Shown here piece after piece: positions 30,456 to 39,016 of a stretch of 39,016 nucleotides of DNA (the stretch's first letter is position 1; the number at the start of each line of letters is the position of its first letter). The stretch is from the NCBI GenBank assembly GCA_902805975.1, contig CADCUT010000092.1, forward strand, positions 1-39,016. The letters run 5' to 3'. Source of the DNA: an uncultured Rubrobacteraceae bacterium (lineage in GTDB: Bacteria > Actinomycetota > Rubrobacteria > Rubrobacterales > Rubrobacteraceae). The notes under the pieces were generated by a model. It did no database searches. It was not told where the DNA came from and saw only the letters and a program-made list of their open reading frames with translations. A program made the translations under genes and the position numbers.

Positions 30456-31328
30456 CTACCCGCCGAGCGCCTCTGCCACGAGCTCCGCCACCTCAGACGG
30501 GTTCGTCGCCGCCCGGATGCCGGCGCCCCGCAACGCCTCGCTCTTCGCCTCGGCCGTGCTCTCGCCGCCCGAGACTATCGCGCCGGCGTGGCCCATGGTC
30601 TTGCCTTCCGGCGCCGTGAAGCCGGCGATGTAGGCGACCACCGGGGTCTTCATCTGGGAACGGACGAACTCGGCGGCGAGTTGCTCGGCGTTGCCCCCGA
30701 TCTCCCCGATCATCGCTACACAGTCGGTCTCGGGGTCTTCCTCGAACTTGCCGAGGATCTCGATAAAGTCCGTGCCGATGATCGGGTCGCCCCCGATACC
30801 CACGGCCGTGCTCTGGCCGATGCCCCGCTGCGTGAGCTCGTTGACGATCTGGTACGTGAGCGTCCCGCTGCGGCTGACGACCCCGACCTTCCCCGGCGTG
30901 AAGATGTCGCGCGGCATGATGGAGACGTTCGCCTTGCCCGGCGAGAGCACGCCGGGGCAGTTCGGCCCGATAAGCGTCGCGTCCTTCGTCTCTATGAAGT
31001 CCGCGACCCGCATCATGTCGTGGACGGGGATGCCCTCGGTGATGCAGCAGATGGTCTTCATCCCGGAGTCAAGCGACTCGAAGATGGCGTCCGCGGCGAA
31101 CGGCGGGGGGACGAAGATGACGCTCGCGTTCGCGCCGGTCTCCTCCGCCGCCTCGTGCACGGTGTTGAAGACCGGCACCCCGTCGTGGTTCTGGCCGCCC
31201 TTGCCGGGGGTAACACCTGCCACGACGTTGGTGCCGCTCTCGAGCATCCTTCCTGTGTGAAAGGCGCCCTCCCTGCCCGTGATGCCCTGCACCACAAGGC
31301 GCGTGCCGTCGTCTACGAGTATCGCCAT
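30456..31328 (-). CDS. sucD: Succinyl-CoA synthetase alpha subunit
   Basis: The CoA-binding, phosphohistidine-carrying subunit that with SucC interconverts succinyl-CoA and succinate with ATP or GTP formation. The 290 residues are a normal length. The N-terminus [20 protein letters not shown] is the CoA-binding Rossmann fold; [19 protein letters not shown] follows; and the active-site histidine is His247 in [14 protein letters not shown], equivalent to His246 of E. coli. The ATG at 31328 is three bases after the sucC stop. In this window it receives succinyl-CoA from the methylmalonyl-CoA mutase genes 3 kb away as well as from the TCA cycle. Confidence 0.97.
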   Translation of the reverse strand: MAILVDDGTRLVVQGITGREGAFHTGRMLESGTNVVAGVTPGKGGQNHDGVPVFNTVHEAAEETGANASVIFVPPPFAADAIFESLDSGMKTICCITEGIPVHDMMRVADFIETKDATLIGPNCPGVLSPGKANVSIMPRDIFTPGKVGVVSRSGTLTYQIVNELTQRGIGQSTAVGIGGDPIIGTDFIEILGKFEEDPETDCVAMIGEIGGNAEQLAAEFVRSQMKTPVVAYIAGFTAPEGKTMGHAGAIVSGGESTAEAKSEALRGAGIRAATNPSEVAELVAEALGG

Positions 31329-31331
31329 GTG

Positions 31332-32498
31332 CTACCGCCCCCCGTTGCTGTCGCGTGCTCCGCGCGCGAGCTCGACGGCCCGGCGCGCGGCGTCGAGCAT
31401 CGTCTCCTCGGTGTGTACGTTCTCCGGTGTGTTCTCCGCCAGGATGCGGCGCCCCTCCTCGGCGTTCGTCCCATCCAGACGGACCACTATGGGGAGCCCG
31501 ATCCCGGTCCGCTCGATGGCGGAGAGCAGGCCCCGGGCCACCTCGTCCCCGCGGGTTATGCCGCCGAAGATGTTGAACAGGACGCTCTCGACCTGCTCGT
31601 TGGACGTGACGATGTCGAGCGCCTCGGAGATCTTCTCCGCATCAGCCCCGCCCCCGACATCGCAGAAGTTGGCCGGCTCCCCGCCGGCCTGGGCCACCAC
31701 GTCGAGCGTGCTCATCACAAGCCCCGCCCCGTTGCCCAAAATACCCACGTTCCCGTCCAGCTTCACGTATTGGAGGCCGACCTCCTGCGCCCGCTGCTCC
31801 TGCGGGTCGGCCGCCTCGACGTCGTGCAGCTCCGCGATGTCTGTGTGCCGGTAGAGGCTCGAGTTGTCCACCGTTACCTTTGAGTCGAGCGTCAAGACGC
31901 GCCCGTCCTTGGTGAGCACTAGAGGGTTGATCTCGACCAGGCTCGCGTCGAGCCCCTCGAACGCCCTGTAGAGGTTGTTCAGCGTCCGCCCGACGCCCTT
32001 CGCGGCGTCGCCTTCGAGGCCCGCGGCGAACACGATCTCGCGCACCTGGTAGGGCAGCAGGCCCAGCAGCGGGTCCACGTGTGTTCTGACGATGGCCTCG
32101 GGCTTGGTCTCGGCGACCTCCTCGATGTCCACGCCGCCCTCGGTCGAGAAGAGGATGAGCGGCCTCTTCGCCGCCCGATCCACAGTGATCGAGAGGTAGT
32201 ACTCCGCCTCGATCTCCGCCCCGCCCTCGACGTACACCCGCCGGACGGTGTGCCCCCGGATGTCCATCCCGAGGATGCGCTCGGCGGCCTCCCGCGCCTC
32301 CCGCGCGCTATGGACGACCGCGATGCCACCGGCCTTGCCGCGCCCGCCGATAAGGACCTGCGCCTTCACCGCGACGGTACCCCCGAGCGTCTCGGCCGCC
32401 CGGGCCGCCTCCTCGGGTGTGCCGGCCACGATGCCAGGAAGCGTCTCCAGGTCGTAGCTCCTCAACAACTCTTTGCCCTGATACTCGTAGAGATCCAA
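31332..32498 (-). CDS. sucC: Succinyl-CoA synthetase beta subunit
   Basis: The ATP-grasp, nucleotide-binding subunit of succinyl-CoA synthetase, 388 residues (the usual length). It starts LYEYQGKELLRSYDLETLPG, has the KAQVLIGGRGKAGGI nucleotide-binding loop and SLVEINPLVLTKDGRVLTLD with GNGAGLVMSTLDVV in the C-terminal domain, which also contains FNIFGGITRGDEVA. ATP or GTP preference cannot be read here. A TTG at 32498 follows GGGAG at eight bases. It heads the sucC-sucD-small membrane protein operon, divergent from a DUF554 gene; a TATACT box on the minus strand at 32541-32536 is a plausible -10. Confidence 0.97.
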   Translation of the reverse strand: MDLYEYQGKELLRSYDLETLPGIVAGTPEEAARAAETLGGTVAVKAQVLIGGRGKAGGIAVVHSAREAREAAERILGMDIRGHTVRRVYVEGGAEIEAEYYLSITVDRAAKRPLILFSTEGGVDIEEVAETKPEAIVRTHVDPLLGLLPYQVREIVFAAGLEGDAAKGVGRTLNNLYRAFEGLDASLVEINPLVLTKDGRVLTLDSKVTVDNSSLYRHTDIAELHDVEAADPQEQRAQEVGLQYVKLDGNVGILGNGAGLVMSTLDVVAQAGGEPANFCDVGGGADAEKISEALDIVTSNEQVESVLFNIFGGITRGDEVARGLLSAIERTGIGLPIVVRLDGTNAEEGRRILAENTPENVHTEETMLDAARRAVELARGARDSNGGR

Positions 32499-32535
32499 GA
32501 TTCAGACTCCCGCGAAGCCCACCATAACCAGGCGA

Positions 32536-32541
32536 AGTATA
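32536..32541 (-). promoter_or_regulatory. -10 box of the sucCD operon
   Basis: TATACT read on the minus strand, preceded by TG. It is 38 bases upstream of the sucC TTG. No clear -35 is seen. Confidence 0.4.
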
Positions 32542-32590
32542 CAGAGTGGCCGACGCCCTTTTTGACCACGCGCCGTTAGGCTGGGGACTC

Positions 32591-32596
32591 TATACT
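32591..32596 (+). promoter_or_regulatory. -10 box of the DUF554 gene
   Basis: TATACT ends ten bases before the TTG at 32607, so the leader would be only three or four bases. A TTGACC upstream is 23 bases away, too far for a standard -35. Confidence 0.4.
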
Positions 32597-32606
32597 CCTG
32601 TTTGTC

Positions 32607-33299
32607 TTGGGCCTCGGAACCGCGATAAACGTCGCCGCCGTGCTTGTCGGAGGGGGTATAGGAACCCTCGCCGGCGCGAAGCTGCCGGAAGGGATGCGCG
32701 TGACGGCCATGCAGGCCATCGGCATCGTCACCCTGCTGGTCGGCGTCGCGAACTTCCTCGAGTACGACAACCCGCTCGTGCCGCTCGTCAGCGTGGTCGC
32801 CGGGCTGGTCGCGGGGGAACTGCTTGGTATCGAAGATCGGCTCAAGCGGTTCGGGGACTACCTGGAGAAGAAGTTCTCTAAAGGGGAGAGCCCGGTCAGC
32901 CGGGCGTTCGTGACGACGAGTTTGCTGTTCTGCGTGGGCCCGCTCACCGTGATCGGCTCGCTCGAGGACGGCCTGCGTGGGGACTACAGCCTGCTCGCCC
33001 TCAAGAGCGGCCTCGACTTTATCGCCGCGCTCACGTTCGCCTCGGTGCTCGGGTGGGGCGTGCTGCTCTCCGCGGGGACCGTGCTGATAGTCCAGGGCTC
33101 CCTGACCCTTGGGGCGGGGTTCGTGGAGCCGTTCGTGACGGACGCCATGATCTCGGCGGCCACCGCGACGGGGGGCGTCCTGATCGTCGGCCTTGGCTTG
33201 GGCCTTCTGGAGTTGAAGCAGGTGCGGGTCGGGAACATGCTCCCGGCGCTGCTCTTCGCGCCGCTGCTCGTCGCGGCGGCGCCCCTGTGGCCCTTCTAG
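32607..33299 (+). CDS. DUF554 membrane protein (YqgA-like)
   Basis: A 230-residue protein with six or seven hydrophobic helices. The DUF554 family pattern is clear: GLGTAINVAAVLVGGGIGTL at the start, AMQAIGIVTLLVGVANFLE, GELLGIEDRLKRFGDYLEKK, then AFVTTSLLFCVGPLTVIGSL and GLDFIAALTFASVLGWGVLL. The function of the family is unknown; possible transport roles have been suggested only by topology. It starts at a TTG at the very beginning of the conserved part with an almost leaderless promoter. It is followed by two small genes on the same strand, 60 bases away. Confidence 0.92.
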   Translation: MGLGTAINVAAVLVGGGIGTLAGAKLPEGMRVTAMQAIGIVTLLVGVANFLEYDNPLVPLVSVVAGLVAGELLGIEDRLKRFGDYLEKKFSKGESPVSRAFVTTSLLFCVGPLTVIGSLEDGLRGDYSLLALKSGLDFIAALTFASVLGWGVLLSAGTVLIVQGSLTLGAGFVEPFVTDAMISAATATGGVLIVGLGLGLLELKQVRVGNMLPALLFAPLLVAAAPLWPF

Positions 33300-33357
33300 C
33301 GCGGGCGCTCTGGTAACATGCCGCTTGCAGGCGTGACCCGACACGAAAGGAGCCCGC

Positions 33358-33591
33358 GTGCAGGAGCCGGGTGGGGACGAAGCGAACAGGGAGTGGCGGG
33401 GGAGCCCGCTCGACATCTCTGATGCGGGCATGGATCCCAGGGGCATCAAGGAGATCGTGATCGAGTTCGACAACGGCGACTCGGACGTGTTCAGGCCGAG
33501 GATCCGCGAGGTTTTCGGGTCCTACGAGCTGCACATGATGTCCACCTACCTCGACACGGTGGCCCACGACGCGCGTCAGACCGTCAGTTAG
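33358..33591 (+). CDS. Small hypothetical protein (first of a related pair)
   Basis: A 77-residue soluble protein with a clear AAAGGAG ribosome-binding site before its GTG start. The core IKEIVIEFDNGDSDVFRPRI reads as two beta strands with a turn (V-x-I-E-F-D-N-G), followed by a helix, SYELHMMSTYLDTVAHDA. The next gene has the same strand-turn-strand pattern. No family is known to me. It is probably co-transcribed with the gene ten bases downstream. Confidence 0.75.
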   Translation: MQEPGGDEANREWRGSPLDISDAGMDPRGIKEIVIEFDNGDSDVFRPRIREVFGSYELHMMSTYLDTVAHDARQTVS

Positions 33592-33601
33592 GGAGGAGAC
33601 C

Positions 33602-33826
33602 ATGCACGGCATACAGCGGGAGAGGCGGCATACCGGCAAGCAGCAGACGGGCGTGGGCGTGTCCAGGGTCGTGGTTCGCTACGCGGACGGCCGCGTGATG
33701 AACTTCGTGCCAGACGCCAAGCGACCCTCCTTCCACGAGGACGACGTGCTCGAGCTACAGAAGATCATAGACCGCGCCTCCTCCACCGCGGAGTGGGCCG
33801 ACATCAACACCAGGCTGGGGTTCTAG
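33602..33826 (+). CDS. Small hypothetical protein (second of a related pair)
   Basis: A 74-residue soluble protein whose ATG has GGGAGGAG upstream. After a basic N-terminus (HGIQRERRHTGKQQTG) it has SRVVVRYADGRVMNFVPDAK, a strand-turn-strand with D-G at the turn, then a helix, DDVLELQKIIDRASSTAEWA. The pattern hydrophobic-x-V-x-(F/Y)-x-(N/D)-G-x-x-x-x-F-x-P is shared with the preceding protein, suggesting an old duplication or a common small fold. The ending DINTRLGF is unlike it. Function unknown. Confidence 0.72.
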   Translation: MHGIQRERRHTGKQQTGVGVSRVVVRYADGRVMNFVPDAKRPSFHEDDVLELQKIIDRASSTAEWADINTRLGF

Positions 33827-33831
33827 GCCGG

Positions 33832-34074
33832 CTACCGCCCCGGGGCATCGTCGCCGGGATCGACGACGTAGCGGTCGTAGTAATCTTCCTTGAGGTTGAC
33901 GTTCTCGCCGGCCAACTCGCGCCGGCGGAGGTCCCACAAAACCTGCAGGTCGTGGTCTATCTGGGCTACCCTGCGCCCGTCACCGTCCTCCGTGTGGTGC
34001 GTGCCCTCGCGGGCGAGGATCTTCTCCCGCTCCCTGGAGAGTTTCTGAATTTCACCGATAATACCCTGTGCCAT
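33832..34074 (-). CDS. DUF2630 family protein
   Basis: An 80-residue actinobacterial protein. The family pattern is an N-terminal helix (IIGEIQKLSREREKILAREG), a linker with His and Asp, then VAQIDHDLQVLWDLRRRELA, equivalent to the L-D-Q-x-W-D-L-L-R-Q-R-R-A motif. The tail EDYYDRYVVDPGDD is acidic. Likely a coiled-coil helical hairpin of unknown function. ATG at 34074; convergent with the small gene pair, five bases between the stop codons, and divergent from the epimerase. Confidence 0.85.
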   Translation of the reverse strand: MAQGIIGEIQKLSREREKILAREGTHHTEDGDGRRVAQIDHDLQVLWDLRRRELAGENVNLKEDYYDRYVVDPGDDAPGR

Positions 34075-34143
34075 CGCTGCCTCCCGGCCTTCGCTCCCCC
34101 CGATTCTAGCCCACGGCGGCTGTTTGTCCCCGTGATCTACAAT

Positions 34144-34165
34144 CCCTCCGACGACTACCGGAGGG
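34144..34165 (+). promoter_or_regulatory. Hairpin that covers the epimerase ribosome-binding site
   Basis: CCCTCCG at 34144-34150 pairs perfectly with CGGAGGG at 34159-34165, which contains the Shine-Dalgarno GGAGG for the TTG at 34172. A TACAAT at 34138-34143 resembles a -10; if used, the transcript would start inside the hairpin and lack its left arm, so the structure matters only for a longer transcript. Confidence 0.4.
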
Positions 34166-34171
34166 AGAGCG

Positions 34172-34585
34172 TTGCTTGACCGGATCTACCACCTGGGGTA
34201 CGCGGTTTACGATATCGAGGCCGCGGCCCGTTTCTACGAGGAGAACTTCGGCGCGCGCCTTTCCGAGCCGGAGGTGGTCGAGGATCAGGGCATCGTGGCG
34301 ACCATGTTCGGGGTGGGGGAGTCCCGGATCGAGCTCGTCCAGCCCACCCGTCCCGACTCGCCGGTCGGCAAGTTCCTCGCCAGGCGCGGCGAGGGTTTCC
34401 ACCACGTCGCGTTCGAGGTGGACGATCTGGAGGAGGCGCTAGCCGGTCTGAAGGCGAAGGGCGTCGAACTTATCGACGAGTCGCCCAGGATCGGAGCGGG
34501 CGGCACCAGGATGGCGTTCGTGCATCCGAAGGGCGCCTTCGGGGTGCTTACGGAGCTTGTAGAATTGCCCCCGACGCCAGGCTGA
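34172..34585 (+). CDS. mce: Methylmalonyl-CoA epimerase
   Basis: Interconverts (S)- and (R)-methylmalonyl-CoA between propionyl-CoA carboxylase and the B12 mutase. The 137 residues form a glyoxalase/VOC fold: RIYHLGYAVYDIEAAARFYE at the start with the first metal His, ATMFGVGESRIELVQPT (metal Glu), EGFHHVAFEVDDLEEALAGL (second His) and a last strand with VLTELVEL (metal Glu). The start is TTG at 34172 behind GGAGG. The mutase gene follows 15 bases downstream. An alternative identity (other VOC protein) is unlikely given the mutase neighbour. Confidence 0.93.
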   Translation: MLDRIYHLGYAVYDIEAAARFYEENFGARLSEPEVVEDQGIVATMFGVGESRIELVQPTRPDSPVGKFLARRGEGFHHVAFEVDDLEEALAGLKAKGVELIDESPRIGAGGTRMAFVHPKGAFGVLTELVELPPTPG

Positions 34586-34600
34586 CGGAGAGGACGCGCG

Positions 34601-36220
34601 ATGGACGTGGAGAAGCGCCGGGGCGAATGCCAGGGCGAGCGCCGGGACGAACGGCGCACGGAGTCCGGCATCGAGGTGAAGCCCCTCTACGGCCCCCAGG
34701 ACCTCGAAGGCTTCGAGTATTCGGAGAAGCTCGCGGACCCGGGACGGTACCCGTACACCCGGGGGCCGTATCCCTCGATGTACCGCGGAAGGCCCTGGAC
34801 CATGCGCCAGTACGCCGGCTTCGGGACCGCCGGGGAGACCAACCGGCGCTTCAAATACCTCACCGAGAACGGACAGACCGGCCTCTCCGTCGCCTTCGAC
34901 CTGCCGACCCAGATGGGCCGCGACTCGGACCACGAGCTCTCTTTAGGTGAGGTCGGCAAGGTCGGCGTCGCCATAGACTCCCTGCTCGACATGCGCGACC
35001 TCTTCGACGGCATCCCGCTTGGGGAAGTCTCGACCTCCATGACGATCAACTCGACCGCCTCGACCCTGCTCCTCCTCTACTCGCTCGTCGCCGAGGAGCA
35101 GGGTGTCGGGGCAGCGGACGTTACGGGGACGACCCAGAACGACATCCTCAAGGAATACCTGGCGCGGGGGACGTACATCTACCCGCCCGCTCCTTCCATG
35201 AGGATCACCACGGACCTCTTCGCCTACTGCGCGAAGGAGTTGCCACGGTGGAACACGATAAGCATAAGCGGCTACCACATCCGCGAGGCGGGCTCGACCG
35301 CCGTGCAGGAGCTCGCCTTCACCCTCTCGAACGCCATCGCCTACGTCGAGGCCGCCACGAAGGCGGGCCTCGAAGTGGACGAGTTCGCCCCCAGGCTCTC
35401 CTTTTTCTTCAACGCCCACAACGACCTCTTCCAGGAGATCGCCAAGTACCGGGCGGCGAGGAGGATGTGGGCCCGCATCATGAAAGACCGCTTCGGGGCC
35501 ACCGATGAGCGGAGCCTCAAGCTCCGCTTTCACACCCAGACGGCAGGGTCCTCGCTCACGGCCCAGCAGGCCGAGAACAACATCGTGCGCACGACCGTGC
35601 AGGCCATGTCCGCCGTGCTCGGCGGGACCCAGAGTTTGCACACCAACGCCTTTGACGAGGCGCTGGCGCTTCCGACCGAGCGCAGCGCCAGGATCGCGCT
35701 AAGGACCCAGCAGATCCTGGCCCACGAGGGCGGCCTGACCGACACCGCCGACCCTTTAGCCGGCTCGTACTTCGTCGAGTCCCTTACCGACGCCGTCGAG
35801 GAGGAGGCGTGGGAGTACATAAGGCGGATAGACGACCTCGGCGGCTCGGTGAGCGCCATCGAGGAGCGGTTCATGCAGGCCGAGATCGAAGACGCCGCCT
35901 ACGCCCACCAGCGCGCGGTCGAGCGGGAGGACCGCATAATCGTCGGCGTCAACCGCCACGAGTCTAGCGAAGCTGGCGACCCGGACATGGACCTCCACAC
36001 GGTCGACGAGTCTATCCGCGAGACTCAAGAGGCCCGCCTCGCCGGGCTGAAGGAGAGCCGCGACAATGCCGCCGTCAGACGGGCGCTCGACCACCTGACG
36101 CGCGGCGCGGAGGGCTCGGAGAACCTCCTGTACCCGATGAAAGAGGCTCTCGGCGAGCTCGCCACGGTGGGCGAGGTCTCGGATGCCTTGCGGGGGGTCT
36201 TTGGCCAGTACAGGCCCTAG
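34601..36220 (+). CDS. mutA: Methylmalonyl-CoA mutase, catalytic domain only
   Basis: The TIM-barrel part of an adenosylcobalamin-dependent acyl-CoA mutase. The 539 residues include [72 protein letters not shown] and the C-terminal [20 protein letters not shown] and [11 protein letters not shown] segments, all typical of MCM. The Y-I-Y-P-P segment fits methylmalonyl-CoA better than the isobutyryl form, though substrate choice cannot be settled here. The B12-binding domain (DxHxxG) is absent, so this is the alpha subunit of a split enzyme of the kind seen in archaea and thermophiles. The small subunit is not in this window. It lies behind mce with GGAGAGG before the ATG. Confidence 0.94.
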   Translation: MDVEKRRGECQGERRDERRTESGIEVKPLYGPQDLEGFEYSEKLADPGRYPYTRGPYPSMYRGRPWTMRQYAGFGTAGETNRRFKYLTENGQTGLSVAFDLPTQMGRDSDHELSLGEVGKVGVAIDSLLDMRDLFDGIPLGEVSTSMTINSTASTLLLLYSLVAEEQGVGAADVTGTTQNDILKEYLARGTYIYPPAPSMRITTDLFAYCAKELPRWNTISISGYHIREAGSTAVQELAFTLSNAIAYVEAATKAGLEVDEFAPRLSFFFNAHNDLFQEIAKYRAARRMWARIMKDRFGATDERSLKLRFHTQTAGSSLTAQQAENNIVRTTVQAMSAVLGGTQSLHTNAFDEALALPTERSARIALRTQQILAHEGGLTDTADPLAGSYFVESLTDAVEEEAWEYIRRIDDLGGSVSAIEERFMQAEIEDAAYAHQRAVEREDRIIVGVNRHESSEAGDPDMDLHTVDESIRETQEARLAGLKESRDNAAVRRALDHLTRGAEGSENLLYPMKEALGELATVGEVSDALRGVFGQYRP

Positions 36221-36301
36221 AGACTCCGGGCCGCGGGACGTGTACACCTTCACGTTTGTCCGGGCGTCCGGCGGGTACATTATTCCGTACACTTTCTAGT
36301 A

Positions 36302-36381
36302 ACCACGACAAGGCAAACCCGCCGTGAGGCGGGGACGCAAAGCTACGGGCCTCGGGTAAGAGGTAGCCGGGTCGCCGAAGG
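36302..36381 (+). ncRNA. GEMM-I cyclic dinucleotide riboswitch aptamer
   Basis: The sequence reads, 5' to 3', CACGACAAGGCAAACC, a hairpin CCCGCC-GTGA-GGCGGG with a GNRA loop, GGACGCAAAGC (the tetraloop receptor), TACGGGCCTC, a second small stem-loop region GGGTAAGAGG, then TAGCCGGGTCGCCG. These blocks match the GEMM-I (RF01051) consensus in order and spacing. The AGGCAAACC form is the common c-di-GMP-binding one; cGAMP-selective variants differ at a single G/A position, which I cannot assign with certainty. The aptamer ends at the AAGGAG (36378-36383) of the protease, six bases from its ATG, so control is probably at translation. Confidence 0.88.
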
Positions 36382-36389
36382 AGAGTCTC

Positions 36390-38063
<1,674 letters not shown>

Positions 38064-38090
38064 CACCAGAGAACCATCCGAGGCGCGCTC

Positions 38091-38119
38091 GAGGGCCGGG
38101 CAGAGGCCTTAACCCTCGT
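38091..38119. terminator. Candidate terminator after the protease
   Basis: CGAGGG at 38091-38096 pairs with CCCTCG at 38114-38119 around a loop containing GGCC/GGCC; these can form an inner stem instead. There is no T-run. Confidence 0.4.
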
Positions 38120-38210
38120 TGCCACATAAGATAGCTGGCGACAGGCTCCAGGCGTCCGTGGCCGCGGGGGCCTATGGTAAGATTGCCCGGAAATGGGGGG
38201 ATTTTGTGTT

Positions 38211-38257
38211 CCTCCTCGTGCACCGATTCGAGGTCGCGGGCGTCCGCCCGCAGGAGG
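38211..38257 (+). promoter_or_regulatory. Leader structure that can mask the mrp ribosome-binding site
   Basis: CCTCCT at 38211-38216 is fully complementary to the AGGAGG at 38252-38257 that serves the GTG at 38267. Directly before the Shine-Dalgarno lies a perfect hairpin, GCGGGC-GTCC-GCCCGC at 38236-38251, which would stack on the masking helix. It could give low basal translation with release by heat or a bound factor. Confidence 0.4.
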
Positions 38258-38266
38258 TTGGCAGAC

Positions 38267-39016
38267 GTGGTTGATTGGTTCCGCAGACGCTCCGGTAATG
38301 GCCGGCCATCGCCGGGAGAGACAGGTGAGACCGAAGCGCTCGACGTCTCGGGCGAGACGGCGGGGGAGCTGGTCGACCGGACGCCCCAGCCAGAAGAGCC
38401 CGCCGATGGGTTCTCAGAGGCCGGCATCAGGGAAGCCTTGAGGGACGTGCGGGACCCCGAGATAGGGCGTGATCTGATCTCTCTGAACATGATCCGGAAC
38501 GTAGACATCCAGGGCTCCGGCGTGACCATCGGTGTGGCGCTCACCACGGCCGGCTGCCCGATGAAGCACCGCATCACGACCGACGTGCGGGACCGGGTCA
38601 TGATGATAGAGGGAGTTCAGAGCGTCGAGGTCGACTTCGGCGTCATGACCGAGGATGACCGCCAAAACCTGATGACGAGCCTGCACGGCGGACCATCGGA
38701 GTTGGCCCCGGCCTTCAGGGACGAGTCCAGAACCCGCATCATCGCCGTCGTCTCCGGCAAGGGCGGCGTCGGCAAGAGCACCGTCGCCGTCAACCTCGCC
38801 GCCGCTCTCGACCGGGCCGGAAAGTCCGTGGAGATACTCGACGCCGACGTCCACGGCTCCTCCATCCCCGTCATGCTCGGCTCCACGGAGAAGCCGAACG
38901 TGGTAGGCGGTGTGATCTTCCCGATAGAGTCCGAGACGGGCCTGAAGTTCATCTCCATGGGCAACTTCGTGAACGAGGGGCAGGCGATCATCTGGCGCGC
39001 GCCGATCGTGAACAAG
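38267..39016 (+). CDS. Mrp/NBP35-type P-loop ATPase, 5' part
   Basis: The first 250 codons of an Fe-S carrier or assembly ATPase; it runs off the window end and the frame is open to the last base. Residues 1-52 are a polar, acidic extension of unknown role. A DUF59/MIP18-like domain (about 53-130) follows, with REALRDVRDPEIGRDLISLN and ALTTAGCPMKHRI. The Mrp ATPase domain begins near 155 with the deviant Walker A VVSGKGGVGKSTVAVNLAAA, then EILDADVHGSSIPVMLG. A CxxC near the far end, used for the cluster, would lie outside the window. The GTG at 38267 has AGGAGG nine bases upstream, with a masking structure. It stands apart from the protease. Confidence 0.93.
   Translation, partial: MVDWFRRRSGNGRPSPGETGETEALDVSGETAGELVDRTPQPEEPADGFSEAGIREALRDVRDPEIGRDLISLNMIRNVDIQGSGVTIGVALTTAGCPMKHRITTDVRDRVMMIEGVQSVEVDFGVMTEDDRQNLMTSLHGGPSELAPAFRDESRTRIIAVVSGKGGVGKSTVAVNLAAALDRAGKSVEILDADVHGSSIPVMLGSTEKPNVVGGVIFPIESETGLKFISMGNFVNEGQAIIWRAPIVNK

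Noticed and set aside
30588-31883. 431-codon plus-strand open frame
   Set aside because: Lies over sucD and sucC on the other strand and has no recognisable domain.

Overview
The window is high-GC DNA with dense, short-overlap operons and many GTG and TTG starts. It looks like an actinobacterium. The mix of genes (a DUF2630 protein, a cold-shock domain fused to a helix-turn-helix, a GH15 glucoamylase/trehalase-type enzyme, a split-type methylmalonyl-CoA mutase, an HxlR regulator that looks leaderless) suggests a Rubrobacter-like lineage. That placement is inference from gene style, not from a marker gene. I see no rRNA, tRNA, CRISPR array, phage or insertion sequence; this is chromosomal metabolic DNA.

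Layout. 1-5.9 kb: uppP, then pheA coupled to a tiny HARE-HTH protein, an unknown acidic protein, the HTH/cold-shock fusion, a histidine phosphatase and an unknown protein. 6-7.3 kb (minus): glutaredoxin, a RidA-family protein and a flavin reductase. 7.4-14.4 kb (plus): a closely packed nine-gene run with a PrsW-type protease, MobA, a YdcF-like protein, an EamA transporter, a membrane protein and the cobalamin nucleotide-loop set cbiB, cobD/cobC, cobU, cobS. 14.5-17.6 kb: divergent LUD protein and HxlR regulator, a decayed CGNR zinc-finger fragment, a metallo-beta-lactamase-fold hydrolase and a small DMT protein. 17.7-24 kb: GH15 enzyme, lactate permease with a divergent XRE-cupin regulator, a zinc-ribbon protein and nicotinate phosphoribosyltransferase. 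24.2-28.7 kb: PadR regulator with a membrane partner, a 700-base gene-poor stretch, then gamma-glutamyltransferase and arginase. 28.9-32.5 kb (minus): a TrkA-type protein behind the relic of an APC permease, a small membrane protein and sucCD. 32.6-39 kb: a DUF554 protein, two small related proteins, DUF2630, methylmalonyl-CoA epimerase and mutase, a secreted subtilase behind a GEMM-I riboswitch, and the start of an Mrp-type ATPase that runs off the window.

How the genes fit. Epimerase, mutase and succinyl-CoA synthetase form the end of the propionyl-CoA to succinate route. The mutase needs adenosylcobalamin, whose final assembly steps are encoded by cbiB-cobD-cobU-cobS. Gamma-glutamyltransferase and arginase form an amino-acid salvage pair. 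The subtilase appears to be controlled by a cyclic dinucleotide through the riboswitch.

Most unusual points: a family of about 110-170 base intergenic repeats that sit between convergent genes and end at the neighbouring stop codon; a riboswitch aptamer running straight into the protease ribosome-binding site; a gutted APC permease whose stop codon still overlaps the TrkA start; a cobU whose Walker A region has no canonical start codon; two perfectly abutting, interlocked inverted repeats after the 16.3 kb gene; and a six-codon leader ORF coupled to gamma-glutamyltransferase.
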